Origin: Lota lota
Lineage: Eukaryota > Chordata > Actinopteri > Gadiformes > Lotidae
NCBI GenBank assembly: GCA_026745465.1
Contig: JACYXH010000479.1
Location: 1,464,679 to 1,528,678 of the forward strand
DNA length: 64,000 nucleotides
Reading direction: 5' to 3'
Shown here: piece by piece, positions 1 through 14,735 of the stretch
Numbering within the stretch: position 1 is the first letter of the stretch
Layout: each line of letters opens with the position of its first letter
The notes under the pieces: model-generated
Databases searched by the model: none
What the model was told of the DNA's origin: nothing
What the model saw: only the letters and a program-made list of their open reading frames with translations
Program-made: the position numbers and the translations under genes

Positions 1-1309
1 CCAAATACAAATTGAAAGTTTATATATGTAAAGATATATATATATAATATATATATATATATATCTTACTCGTAACTGCTATATTGTAATGTGACACCAG
101 ATCACACCAAAATCATATCCCCATGTTCAACTTGGTGGCGGGGTGTCATATTACACAGTTATAAAAGCAGGACAGAAAGAGTGCAGGGTAAAAAGGAAGG
201 GATCTAACGTTTGTTTACTTTCAAACTTATCTAGGCTGCCAGTAAAAAATATTGTTACTAATTCCATAGCAGTATTCATACTTTCAATTTTTTTTTAAAA
301 AAGCCTTTTGTTTAGACCTTCGCTTATTACTGTGATAGTGAGTCTATATTAAGCTACAACTTTCTGTATTGAGTTAAAATGAGGAAAAAAACTATATTTT
401 ATTCTTCGAGAAGAGCAGTTGAAATCCTCTCCTATCCTAATGTGTTCACAATTCAGTAAATTAAATAAAAACAGGGATTACAACAGAAGAAAAGAATCAT
501 AAACTACTACTTTTACTGCTACCTTTTTCGTAATTGCTCATAGATCCGGCACCACACCCCCCTCTGTGCTTCATCCACACAATGTAGGTCGATTTTCAGA
601 ACAATGGATTTAGCTGTAAATCTGCAGTAAAACATCCGCGACTGCTACACGGGTTTGTTAATCCAGAAGAGAAACCAGGTGAGAGCTGGTGGTGTTCTGC
701 CCAACCCCTTGATTTACAGGTCTGCTCTCATTGATTTAACGGTCTGCTCTTATTGAATTTTGCTCTAGGTGAATGTTTCAGCAGCAGCACTTCAAAAAAA
801 ATAAAAGTAGTAAATTGCATAACCCAACAAATGGTTCTATAGCGAGACACCCAACTCATTTTAAGTTTTCCTTTTTCATAACAAGATACCTATTTTTCTG
901 TTGTGTTTATGTATTATTATTCACGTGTACGTGTTCATGAAATAGATGCTGTTCTTTAAATCATGACTTGATGTGCCAGTCATTTATGCTGTCATGTGGG
1001 ACAGCCCCTCTGATAGACACACTGTTGTATAATTAGCAGTGGCATGATGAGTGGGAGAAACTTCCAGATCTAACTGGTGGTCCATATTTTTGGAAAATAT
1101 TGAAATGCCCATTCCCTTCTGCCAGATGTTAACAGAGCTGCCAGACGTGATTGTCCTGCTTTTTCTGTTCATTCTGAACCTCATCTAAACTTCTGGCCTG
1201 TTTCAATGATGGACTGCAATGTAGGATGATACTGTTTTACAGGTAGAAATTGAACTGTTTAGTAGTTTTGAGCAGACAAATTTATCCAAAACAACTTCCA
1301 GTGATTTTC
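1..1309. other. Intergenic DNA, no gene seen
   Basis: AT-rich non-coding DNA with a short TA run near 35-66. I see no coding frame, RNA gene or recognisable repeat. Confidence 0.5.
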
Positions 1310-1480
1310 AGATCTGTAGGAGCTAGGGCATCTCGCTCGAGGATGCCTACAGGTTTCGGCTGCGTACATTGGGGATCAAACCGAGTACCTTTCGTCTGGG
1401 AGTCTTGCGATTATTCTATCCTGCCCGATCATTTCAGTTGTTTGTCAAACAAGCACTCCTGTCACAGTCTGTTGGTAATT
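1310..1480 (-). repeat. tRNA-like SINE fragment
   Basis: Read on the minus strand, this stretch has a B-box-like GGTACTCGGTTTGATCCCC at about 1370-1390, followed by a GGCATCC..GAGCGAGATGCCC block (about 1325-1350). I associate this arrangement with teleost tRNA-derived SINEs. Both ends are indistinct and the copy is diverged. The short open frames across it are not genes. Confidence 0.5.
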
Positions 1481-4013
1481 CTTGCCTCGCCTTCCATTAA
1501 TAGCTCTAGTCTCTGGGTTTGATGATAATCGCAAACAAGTTGTAGATAAATCATTAGTCTTTAGTTGTGTTTTGTCGTGCGGTCCTCACGGCAGTTGCAC
1601 CATCGGCAGAGTAATGTCAGAGATGAACCAGCAACCCTTCACTCTAGTGTTAATTGCTGAGTGAGTCATATGTTGGGTTTGAATGTGTTGTGTAACTTAT
1701 GACCAGCATTAGCTGAAGGAGTATGACTCAGGCGCCTGGCTCCATAACTTCCGGTCTGGAATGACAGACAGAAGAAAATAAACAACTACCTCACCAGTAA
1801 TGAGCCGTAGGTGGGGGAGTTGGAGGCGGTGCAGACAATGACTCAGGATTTCATTTTGTATCCTCTCTCACGCTCTCTTTTTTTCCATCTCCTCCTCACT
1901 TTTTCCTTTTCACTCTCACTTGCTGTTCAACTCATTCTCCCTCCCTCTCTCTCTCTCCCATTCCCACTCTCTCCTCTGCTCGTTCTCACTCACTCTCCCG
2001 TTCCCACTCCACTCACTCTCATTCTCCCTCCCTCTTTTGAAAAAAATTTCTCCACTTTTTCTCCCACACACATAAACAAAAACAAAAACACAAAAGTGGC
2101 ACGACACATACAGATTAAATTGCATCCATTGAAAGTCATTTTAAAAAGTATGTTCTTTTTTCCCTTGCTCAGCTGATTATTGGGCTGATTACCATCACCA
2201 GTCCTCAAGATTAGTGTTCATGGTCTATTTATTAGAATGGAAAAGTGGATTTCCTCTTTTTACCCCTCTCCCACAGAAATGTGTGTTTGTTGTAAAATGG
2301 AAGGAACCCTCTGGGAGAAAGTCATTACGACAACGCTTCAATAAGGTTTCTAGAAACGATCCCCTAAATTGATCGTGATCATCTGATACCTTTCGTAAAT
2401 AAAATAAAAAACGCTTTTCAAACACAACTGACTGCCATTAATTATTGAGCGCATTTTTCTAAATGATGTATAAACTAGATAAACGTGTGAGACGTGTTTT
2501 ATAAGGTAAAGTCCACACCCAAGAACCCAACATTAAACTAGGCCTAAACTAGTTACTATATGGATTTCACTCATGTGTACATGGCGCACAACATAAACAT
2601 TTATAACAAGGTCCGTATTAACAAATTGTAAAACAAAACTTGAAGGTTGATAAAATAACACATCTGTAGACTTTGTGGATGGGAATGCGGAGATCGAATT
2701 GCTTTTCTGACCCAAAAAAAGATTTAGAAAATAAAATACAGGCGAACGGAAAACACTACTTATGCACTGGCCACTGATGTCAGTTACCCAGCGACAGTGT
2801 GGTGCACCGAGGGTATTGAGTTGGAATCCCATTAGTGAACAGCACTCGCTTCAGTTTGAGCTCGTCCAGAGTGAGGGGACCCCTAGAACGGCTCTGCATC
2901 TGTTACGTACACCGTGAGACAAAACCGGGCGGGATAACATTAGCTAGCAAATTTGACCTGTGATGCAACATGGAGCAGAAGGGAAACAAGTTCACGAGGT
3001 TGGCTTCTTTGCCACTATATAGCACAAGAAAAGAGCGACAAATGAATTTCTCCTGAAGCCTTTCAGCCATCTTGCTCGTTGTTCACCGCTGGTTGTGTGT
3101 TGAAAGATGAAATCCAGATATAACTGCCTTTTGGTTTTTATATATGATTGGTATGAAGTGCCACTCTTCACTATTTTACTTCTTTCTTTGTCAATATACT
3201 ACACAGCATATATTTACTGCATACATTGATCCAACATGTTGTAAATACTATGAAAGATAAGCATTAAAAATAACATCCAAGGACACATTTAATTATTTAC
3301 TACTTTTTCGTCATATACTTTTTAGTAGTACATTTACTTTAATTACTTTTGTTTATTTAAATACATTTAGACAAAGTATAAACAAGGTTTTTCTAATGCT
3401 TGTGCTGGCCTTGCCTTACCGATACAACTTTCAGAACCTTTTAGATACTCTCTCTCTTTCATTATTTATCATTTTTCATCCCAAGTGACACTGATTGCCT
3501 CATAATTGAATTTGCCTTGCTTGGCACCAATACTTGTATAATTCAAACCTAACAGCACCTGAGTGCTTAACAATGAAGTGACTCATAAATGACAAGGTAA
3601 CTAGAAGGAATTAGCTGTCCTCTGTCTCTGTCTCTGTCTCTGTCTCACACACACACACACACACACACACACCTGTGTTGAACAGAAAACCAATCCTTTC
3701 TATAGTTTGCATGACTTTCCTGTTTTACTACACCCTGTTGCATCCCGTACTCTCTTGAAAATACCACTCCCATCTTATTTTCCCATACTTATTCATGTTA
3801 TTTCCGTATTTTTAACCTTTAAAGACAACAGTATGGCACTGTTGATGTGTTACAGTGGTCTCAGCAAAAACCAAGCATATGTCACACGCAAGTGGCCTTG
3901 GTCAACTGCAGCAGCAGCATGATCCATATTAATCTCCATATTAAATCGCAAAGCAGAAAGCTGAACAGAAAAATATTAACTTATTGAATCATAATAAACC
4001 AAATCACTGTCCC
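1481..4013. other. Intergenic DNA with pyrimidine tract and short TC/AC array
   Basis: A CT-rich strand runs from about 1860 to 2080, with imperfect repeats of a CACTCTC/TTCCCACTC type. A TCTCTG array and then a CA array lie at about 3619-3672. The open frames over the pyrimidine tract are low-complexity. No gene is supported. Confidence 0.5.
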
Positions 4014-4478
4014 TGTTAAGATAAACAGAACGAGGGGACCCAAAGGCACGACACAGAGAGGCGGAGACGGCGAAGAGGTTCAAGGGAGTTTATGGGGGGC
4101 GAGTATAGACAAGCCGGGGGTTAGGCAAACCGTGGTCAGACAGGCAAGGGTTCGGCAACAGGCAGGTGGTCAGGCAGGCAAGGGCTCGGCAACGGGCAGA
4201 CAGTCAGGCAGGCAGGGGTTCGGTAACGGGCAGGAAATCCGGCGGACAGCTGAGCACAGTAAGAGAACAGGTTACGGGCAGGTACTGAGAAAGGGGCAAG
4301 CATACAAGAGCTGGGAACGTGGACTAACATGAGTAGAGTAAACAACGAACTAGCGCCGGCAGCCAGGAAAACCACGGCTGAAATAGGGAGCGTAGATTGC
4401 CGGCAGGTGTGTAAACAGGGAGCACGTGAAGAAGTGGCAGCCGGCGCCCGCTAGGTGGCGGAAGTGGACGGCGTGACA
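4014..4478 (-). mobile_element. 3' LTR of a chromodomain gypsy element, copy 1
   Basis: On the minus strand it begins TGTCACGCCGTCCAC and ends in ..TAACA, a TG..CA LTR. It matches the LTR at 19509-19930 on the plus strand over most of its length (GTCACGCCGTC, CACCTAGCGGGCGCCGGCTGCCAC, the CTTGAACCTCTTCGCCGTC block). Immediately upstream (plus 4479-4493) lies a purine run, GAGGGTGGGGGTAC on the minus strand, a good polypurine tract. Its plus-strand CAGGCAGG-type repeats (about 4140-4230) have counterparts in the other copy. Confidence 0.8.
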
Positions 4479-7003
<2,525 letters not shown>

Positions 7004-7007
7004 CTTT
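7004..7007 (+). repeat. Target-site duplication (left), CTTT
   Basis: CTTT directly precedes the left LTR and is repeated at 9841-9844 directly after the right LTR. This fits a 4-bp target duplication and shows the element inserted as a unit. Confidence 0.6.
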
Positions 7008-7519
7008 TGTGGCAACCCGGCCACAGGACAGCGCCCCAGGCGGCTCAGGGGAGCGGTCGTAAGTGGAGTCTACCACCGCTCTCCGGAATATCGCACACCG
7101 GAGCTCAATACCGCTGCCGGCAATCTGCGAAATGGGCGACACCTGGGCCGACGGGGAAAACGCCGATATAAGCGGCGCTCGGCGTGGCTTAAGGGAGAAG
7201 AGAGCGGTACGAGACGCGGAGAAAAACCCCGTCAACGCTCTACGGAGACGGGATACGAGGACGAGGTATCTCGGCGCTACGAGGAGGAGATCCCTCGGCG
7301 ACAAAGAGTGGAACGACGCACGGCAACCTGACGAGCTTTATTCCCCCCAATCCCTGGCTGAAGACGGGATACTCCAGGAAGTTACCCCGGTCCGGGAAGA
7401 ACCTTAGTTGCATTAATTGTTTTTTTTTTGAGTGGTTAAAATAAAGGATTCCCCATGTGGGATTTAACCACAGCGGCTTCTCAGCTTGTTTGTTCCGAAT
7501 CCTAGTCCGAGTTGCCACA
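7008..7519 (+). mobile_element. 5' LTR of non-autonomous LTR retrotransposon
   Basis: Starts TGTGGCAACCCGGCC and ends GTCCGAGTTGCCACA, with ends that form a short inverted repeat. The poly(A) signal AATAAA lies at about 7440-7445. It pairs with 9331-9840. By eye I count about a dozen substitutions and one 2-base indel in about 510 bases. The sequence TGGTGGAGAATGCGGGC starts about 2 bases downstream (7522 on) and is the likely primer binding site. Confidence 0.9.
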
Positions 7520-7587
7520 TATGGTGGAGAATGCGGGCATGAACGATCTAGCCGCTCAATAAAAAAATTAAAAGATAATAGAAGAAA

Positions 7588-9684
7588 ATGGAAGTAACCA
7601 TATCCGCGTTGCTGAAGGGACAAGCGGAGCTCCAGGCGGCAATGGTGACCTTCTGTCAGCGAGTGACCCTGGCTGCGGAATTTCTCCCCAGTACTTAGGA
7701 CGTCTTAACCACCCAGGAGCGGCTGGTGCAGGCCCAGAGTGACGCGGCGCTGCTGGAGCAGGTGCTGAACAAGGGCGTGGCCAAGGAGCGCAATGCCACG
7801 GACGCCCAGAAGCGGTTCGATGACCAGGTGGCCCAGCTGCGGGACGACAGCGAGGCCCGCGTGCAGATGGCCGAGGAGCGCAGCCGAGAGCTCGTGGGCA
7901 AGCTAGCGAACCTGATGGAGCAGCGGTACCGCATGGAGGAGGAGAAGGCCCGCCTCATCGAGGATCTGGACCAGCTCAAGGGGAAGCTGGACGACCGGGA
8001 GCGCGAGCTGGCCGTGGCCAACAAGAACTCTCACATCTCCAACGAAAGGAACATCCACCTTCAGAGACAGCTGGAGGAGGCCAACGCGTCCCTGCGGGCC
8101 GAGTCGAAGGCGTCGCTGCGCAAGTCGGCTGCCAAGGCGGACCCAGAAACCCAGGAGAGAGAAAGACTCTTCATCACTCTGAAGGAGGAGACCTCGTTTG
8201 CCCTGGACAAAGTGAAGCAGCTCAGCCAGGAGCTGCAGGTGGAGAAGCAGAAGACGGGCCGGGCGGAGTCCATCCTGAGGGAGCTGGCCGACTCCCTGAA
8301 AAAGCTGGCCAGAGAGCGAGATGATCTGGCTGGAGAGGTTTTGGGACTCAGACAGCAGCTTGAGGACAAGGACCTGAATGAGCTTGTGAAGAAGCACAAG
8401 TCTGCTGTGTCTCAGGCTGCCCAGAACCTGGCCCAGATCAGCGACCTGCAGGCCCAGCTGGAGGAGGCCCTTAAGGAGAAACAGGAGGTCCAGGAGAAGA
8501 TGCAAGCTCTGCAGAGTCAGCTGGAGTTCAAGGAGCAGTCCACCGTGGAGAGGTCCCAGGTAGGCCGCCAGAAGGCCAAGGTTCGGGAGCTGGAGACCAA
8601 GCTGGAGTTTGAGAAGGCGCAGGTCAAACGCCTGGAGGGTCTGGTGGCCAGCCAGGAGACCCAGAGGAACGTGGAGCTGACGGCGGAGCACAGTACCTCC
8701 CAGCGCCTGGAGGGGGCTCGCGCTCTGATGGAGCGCCAGAACAAGAGCCTGCAGGCGCAGCTGGAGAGGAAGGCGTCCCGCTGCCGACAGCTGGGGGCGG
8801 CCAACACCGAGCTGGCTGAGCGGCTGGCCTCCGTGCAGGGCCTGGGCCGCCGCAAGCAGCGACTGGAGCGCAGCCACCAGCAGCTGGAGCGCAACCACCA
8901 ACAGCTGATCGAGCTGCGGAGGAGGGCCCAGGAGGCCGGCTCGGCCGTCCCAGGCCAGGCAGAAGAGTACCGGAGCGACTGGCGTGGACCCGACCCCCAG
9001 AGACGTTCCCCCACGCAGAGACCACCGCGCCCCTCCCTGGAGCCCCGAGACGAGCGACGCTGTTTCAGCTGCGGCCAGACGGGCCATATCGCTCGCCAAT
9101 GTCCAGGGAGGGACTACCCCATACTACCCCGGCTCTGGAACCCCGGGCCGGATCTCCGGTTGTCCCGATCACACCCAAGGAGACACAGACGCGCCGTACG
9201 ACCCACCTACAGGGTCCTGTGGCCCAATCCTCCCAGGATGAGACCCCCGAAGAGGGTGACGGGTACCCCCGACGACGTCTGCCTGTGGGCGGTCTGGAGA
9301 AGGCCGGGCCTTCATCAAAGGGTGGAGGAGTGTGGCAACCCGGCCACAGGACAGCGCCCCAGGCGGCTTAGGGGAGCGGTGGTAAGTGGAGTCTACCACT
9401 GCTCTCCGGAATATCGCACACCGGAGCTCATTACCGCTGCCGGCAATCTGCGAAATGGGCGACACCTGGGCCGACGGGGAAAACGCCGATATAAGCGGCG
9501 CTCGGCGTGGCTTAAGGGAGAAGAGAGCGGTACGAGACGCGGAGAGAAACCCCGTCAACGCGCTACGGAGACGGGATACGAGGACAAGGTATCTCAGCGC
9601 TACGAGGAGGAGATCCCTCGGCGACAAAGAGTGGAACGACGCACGGCAACGCGACGAGCTTTATTCCCCCCAATCCCTGGCTGA
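7588..9684 (+). pseudogene. Chimeric gag-like ORF with MYO18A-type coiled coil and CCHC knuckle
   Basis: The frame opens at ATG 7588 (MEVTISALLKGQAELQ), is interrupted by TAG at 7696-7698, and then stays open for more than 650 codons to 9684, running into the 3' LTR. From the Met at 7726, residues 40-400 are almost pure heptad coiled coil. Residues about 215-305 (LNELVKKHKSAVSQ, LQAQLEEALKEKQEVQEK, VRELETKLEFEKAQVKRLE) match from memory the tail of the vertebrate unconventional myosin MYO18A. The match runs without any intron-like break, so a spliced mRNA was probably the source. After a basic, proline-rich linker comes a retroviral CCHC knuckle, CFSCGQTGHIARQC (446-459), as in gypsy Gag, which binds element RNA. 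There is no protease, RT or integrase, so the element must be mobilised in trans. I cannot tell how much of the rest of the coiled coil is host-derived and how much is native Gag. Confidence 0.75.
9318..9330 (+). other. Polypurine tract
   Basis: AAAGGGTGGAGGAG-type purine run directly upstream of the right LTR, the expected plus-strand primer of reverse transcription. Confidence 0.65.
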
Positions 9685-9840
9685 AGACGGGATACTCCAG
9701 GAAGTTACCCCGGTCCGGGAAGAACCTTAGTTGCATTAATTGTTTTTTTTGAGTGGTTAAAATAAAGGATTCCCCGTGTGGGATTTAACCACAGCGGCTT
9801 CTCGGCTTGTTTGTTCCGAATCCTAGTCCGAGTTGCCACA
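9331..9840 (+). mobile_element. 3' LTR of non-autonomous LTR retrotransposon
   Basis: Same TGTGGCAACC..GTTGCCACA structure as 7008-7519, with AATAAA at 9761-9766. It is followed by CTTT (9841-9844), the right copy of the target duplication. Confidence 0.9.
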
Positions 9841-9844
9841 CTTT

Positions 9845-12800
9845 TCATAATTGAATATTGTTTTTGGCTCTCTTGCCAAGATGTCTACAAAGCTATAGCT
9901 CATTAAATAGCTCAAGGACACAAATGGGAAAATGTATTTGGGAGACAAAAGAGAATCATATAAGAACAGTAAAGAAGAAAGAAAGAAACACCTACTTCTG
10001 TTTACTAAACGTGCCATATTAAACATAATTCTTCCTTATACCACATATTTTAAGAAGTATTCCAAGTAAGTATTTGGAAATGGCATGCTTCAAAGAAAAG
10101 GTTGTATATGACTTCTGAGCTTAAAGAGTAAAACAATATCCAAAACCTTGAATCAGTGGAATATTCAAGTGGGCCTTTTCACTTATATCCAACCGAGAGA
10201 AATTGTAATTCACTATAAAACAAATTGCAGACTTGCATCTTTTTAAGAGCTCCACAAATGTGATTTAGTCATCTGTACTAGGACTGTTTAACCTCAACGA
10301 TCAAATGTTCTTGAGACATTAGTGTATTGCAAAAACCATCTCCACAGTGTTGAACTTATAGAAGTTGATTATCCCAATGACCGGAATCAACTCATAAATA
10401 AACTCATACATCAATAAATAAAATAAATGGCATAAGACCCAGTAAGTTTACTTTGATGACGATGTACGATGATGCAGACAAATAAAACACATTTTAGGCT
10501 TTGTCTAGGATGTTTGTTATTTTGTGTGTTATTTTGTCTGTTAAAATAGGCCTATATGTGTGCACACACACTTATTAGTGCACACACACTGTGGTCTATT
10601 CTGACGTGTCAGATAAGACAAAATACATTGGTTGTCCCCTTTTGACTTTCATTAACTTGTACCTAGTAGATACAGCTACTACATCTCAGCTAGTGTATCT
10701 TCAACTGGCTGACAACAGGCTGATAAAGACTCTGGAAAGATAAAGATCCAACTACTTTGGCACACACTGGGAAAATCTGCTCCACTACGTTGCACACCAC
10801 CACACAGTCTGTTTAGAATGCATTGTCCTTGTCCTCCTCTTTCCTAATACTCTGTAATGTATTGCCATCACTTAATTGGGTTCAGCTGTTGCGTGTGGAT
10901 TTAAATGAAAACTAGATTTAGAGTTAGATCAGATCGGTAATCTCTTTCCAAGAAATTCTTGCTACTTTGAAATCTCAGCTCTGGTTATTCTCCCGAAGAG
11001 GTGCAGAGATTGACTCTAAGGCTCTATTCCGAGATTGCTTTGGGAATAGTTTATTTATGTAGGAATGCATAATTCAGCCCCCTCCTCTTAGAACATCAGA
11101 GGTTCTGTAATATAGGATGCATCATGACGAGAAGAAGCCGACCAGCCTGTCGGGAACAGCCTGATTACCTTGTATGCTCCTGAAATTGTCCATTAGCTCT
11201 GCCTTCTTTCCTCTTGGATTCAATATTCAATCTGACATCATTTTCAGGCTTCAAAATCAAATAAATACTGGGAAGATGTGACTGAACACAATACAAACAT
11301 GGTGGTAGAGGCACAGGCGCAATATGATGTAATGAAACATGACAAGTGTATTTGCCATCAATCATCTGCATCGTCATGGTAACCCCCTCGGTGCCTCTGG
11401 GCCCTGATTGGGTGAAGCATGGTTAGGCACCTGCTCCACAAGTCATCAGTGGCCAACACACAAACCACAATATTATCCTCAGGCTGTGTCAGCTGCTCTT
11501 GGATGCAGAATAACTGTTTCACTTTAAGAGTCCTCTTGGATTATTACCCTCTCACATTGTGAGGGGTTCCCAGCTGCTATTGTAAGTAAAAAACGATAAA
11601 CACAGCATCCGTTTAAAATGCCTCAATGGGGTAGAAGATGGCTTTCAAAAAGCAGCGAAACCAATATGCCAATTCAACACTATTCTTAGAAAGCAATGTT
11701 GTGACAGTTTACAATGTGGCATGTTGTTGGCTGTATTCCATCATCTTTCTGATGAGCATATTCCATCCAGCCTTCAAGGGAGACCCTACACTGACATCAT
11801 GACATTTCCTTCAACCCTGCAGGGGACATGATTTCCTAGTGGAGATGTCAACATAGTTATGGATGAATTACTCATATAAGCTCGCTCTCGCCTTTTTTTT
11901 TCTTCTCAATATTGGTCGGAGGATTTCCTCCTGTCCAACCTGATGCCAAGCTTACAAATGGTCCTGTTAAAATAGCTAATTGAAATGAAACCACATGGAC
12001 GACAACACACACACACACACCAGTGACGGGCGGTGTAATTTGACATGAGGCATGCTGATGAGATGGTGCGTGAAACTGTAGTATCATAGAAAATGTGTAA
12101 CTTAGCTGAGTCACATTGTTGCGCTGTGTCATGTGATCAAAAGGCGAAATGAGCTTTGCTTCCAACACACATTCAGCATTTTGAGCCCACCTCGCAGCAT
12201 CCAGGCAACGTTTCAGCGTAGACTCATAGATATTTTAACCCAGCGGCACAACTGTATTCATTGTCGTTTCAATAATAAAATAAAATAAACAAATGTTGTA
12301 TTGTTTTTACACAAATAATGTGTATATATAATATAAAAACATTGAACATGTATTTCGATAAAAATTACAATACATATAAATACATATGTCAAAATTGTGA
12401 TAAATTTTTCCCCATTATTTGTAAACATTAAATGTGAAACTGGAGGTGTGGTGAGAGAAAAGCTGTAAAACTTTTGAATCCATGAGAAGCTAAGCAAGGC
12501 TATCATAGTTTTAACAAATATTACTGACCTCTTATCAAAGCTATGGCTGAGAGAGGTGGACACAAGAGCAGAGCTGAAATGACTATTCTACTCAATGGAC
12601 TATTAGAGATCATGCCATAAATGGGCGTAGCTAGTTCTGGCAGGACACTCTAGTCATGCGCCCCTATCAGCCCTACCCAAGCCTCCACCTGCTTTGGTTC
12701 TGCTCTGTATTGTATGTAACCTAAACAATGGCTTGAGATATCTGATGTACCCCATGGGGGATTGTATAGTAATCCCTGTTGTCAAATGTTGGTATGCTGT

Positions 12801-13785
12801 TGGTATTCTGTATCTGACATATGTATGTCATGCTTTAAATCCTACAGCAGGGAGCACCAGAAAAGAGTGGAACCATACCGCCAGATTAAAATTGTATTAC
12901 CAATTCATGAAATAAATGGTTAAATCTATGACATGAGTGATTCCTGACAGAAATGTTTTTCTGGCTGAATATGTGGTGATGTCTTTTTGAAAACGAGTCA
13001 TTGCACTGCCTAAAATCTCCAATGAAAAACATAATTGTAAAAAACATTCATAGGAACCTGAGGACTGTTTTGTACGTATATGCATCTATAGGATGAAGGT
13101 CAGATTAAGTGGTTGTGCAATAGGGAAACAACCATTATATACTACGATACTACACTACTATTAAATGAAAAAAAGTACAATGTTGAGTACTACACAAAAC
13201 TACTAGGTTGTTATTTGTGTTAATCTATTCTTTAGCATTTTGCTTTAATCCAATAAAAGTAAACATGTGATTTATGTTGTTTGTTGCTCTAGTAGCTGTC
13301 CAGCTGTGCACCTGACACACTGAGGAAAAAGTGATGCATCATCAATCATGGTGATCAGCTGTGTTGAGTACAATACGACAGAGAAACCTCTCATGTATGG
13401 CTCAGTGAGTGGACACATTAAGCCTAAAGAGACCTGGGGTCGAATGCGATTAGCACATTGCCCACTAGACAAATCTTAATTTATCTTTTTTTGTAGAGCC
13501 CTGAATGGACCTCCAGTTTAATGAAGCTTGGAAAAATAACACAGGACCCCTTTGCTGTGTGTTGACCTCATCAGGAAGCCTAAAGAATAGCTTAAGAATA
13601 CATTTAGCACATGCCAACCACAGTTCACATGTTTGTAAGTGGTTAAGGAGAAGCACTTACTTATGTACGAAATGATTATAACAATAGCTCACAAGAAGAT
13701 CCAAAGTGTGGGGTTGTGTTGTGTAGCTGTATGTGTTATGTTAAGATTCACATAGTGTATATAACTGCTTTACTAAAACAAAGTG
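9845..13785. other. Intergenic DNA, no gene seen
   Basis: AT-rich, mostly unique-looking DNA. It holds a short CA array near 12007-12020 and an AT-rich block at about 12260-12430. No coding exon, RNA gene or named repeat is supported. Confidence 0.45.
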
Positions 13786-14275
13786 GTCGTTGTGCGCTGT
13801 GTGCACTCTTTGTATGTGTGTGGGTGTGTGTGCATCGGTTTGTCTGCATGTGTGTCTGTGTGTGTGTCTGTGTGTGCATGTGTGTGTATGGGCGTGTGTG
13901 TGTACGTTCTATGTCACAGAAATGTCATAGTAGAAATGTCATGGTTGCTGCTACTATTCTGTCAGCAAACAACCCTGGAAAGGGCAGCCCCAGTGGGCCA
14001 CTATCTGCTGGATAGACAGGGTCTGCCGGGGCTTTGTGGTTCTCCATGGCAGCTCACATCGGTTAAAGCATGCTTTAGACTGGCACCATGCCCAGAGCTT
14101 CTCTTTAGCTTAGAGTCCATTATACTTAACATGTTGACCCCAACACCGAGTCATGGCCTAAGACATCAGCTTAAGAACGTAAAGAAAAAATTTAGGTTTG
14201 GGCTGCTGCTTCTTCTGCTGATGCAAGTACAATAATATTGAAATATGAATAATTATTGTTATCATCATAGTAGCC
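13786..14275 (+). repeat. Diverged tandem duplication, unit 1
   Basis: A TG-rich part (13800-13910) followed by CTATCTGCTGGATAGACAGG.., CCATGGCAGCTCACATCGGTT, GAACGTAAAGAAAAAATTTAGG and AATATTGAAATATGAATAATTATTG. The same series recurs in unit 2 about 506 bases further on. Confidence 0.8.
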
Positions 14276-14329
14276 CTGTGTGTCAGTTGGACCTTATGTA
14301 AAAATGTGTTATAAAGATTCTGTGTGTTG

Positions 14330-14735
14330 TATGTTTTCATGTGTCTTAAATACATAGGTTTTTGTGGGTGTCTGGTCTTGTGTGTTTGTCTGCATGTTTG
14401 TCTGTGTGTGTTCTGTGTGTGCATGTGTCGTGTGTGTATTTGTGGGTATGGTATAGAAATGTCATTGTGTTACTATATCTGTCAGCACACCCTAAAAGCA
14501 GAGTGGCTATCTGCTGGATAGACAGGGTCTGCCGGGCTTTTTGTGGTTCTCCATGGCAGCTCACATCGGTTTAAAAGACACCATGCCAGAGCTCTCGCTT
14601 AGACTCCATTAAGTGGACCGAGTCATGGCCTAAACATCATTAAGAACGTAAAGAAAAAATTTAGGTTTGGGGCTGCTGCTTCTCTGTACAATAATATTGA
14701 AATATGAATAATTATTGTTATCATCATAGTAACCT
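14330..14735 (+). repeat. Diverged tandem duplication, unit 2
   Basis: Same blocks in the same order as unit 1, with several short deletions and substitutions. For example, the stretch between the CATCGGTT block and GAACGTAAAG is clearly shorter. Blocks such as GAACGTAAAGAAAAAATTTAGG are unchanged between the two. Confidence 0.8.

Noticed and set aside
7903..9099. 398-codon open frame antisense to the chimeric gag
   Set aside because: It is the reverse strand of a GC-rich, Lys/Glu/Gln-rich coiled-coil gene; its Leu/Gly-rich composition is what antisense of CAG/CTG/GAG codons gives.
7008..9840. Non-autonomous element nested inside gypsy copy 1
   Set aside because: Gypsy homology ends at about 6930, before the left target duplication, and does not resume after 9844.
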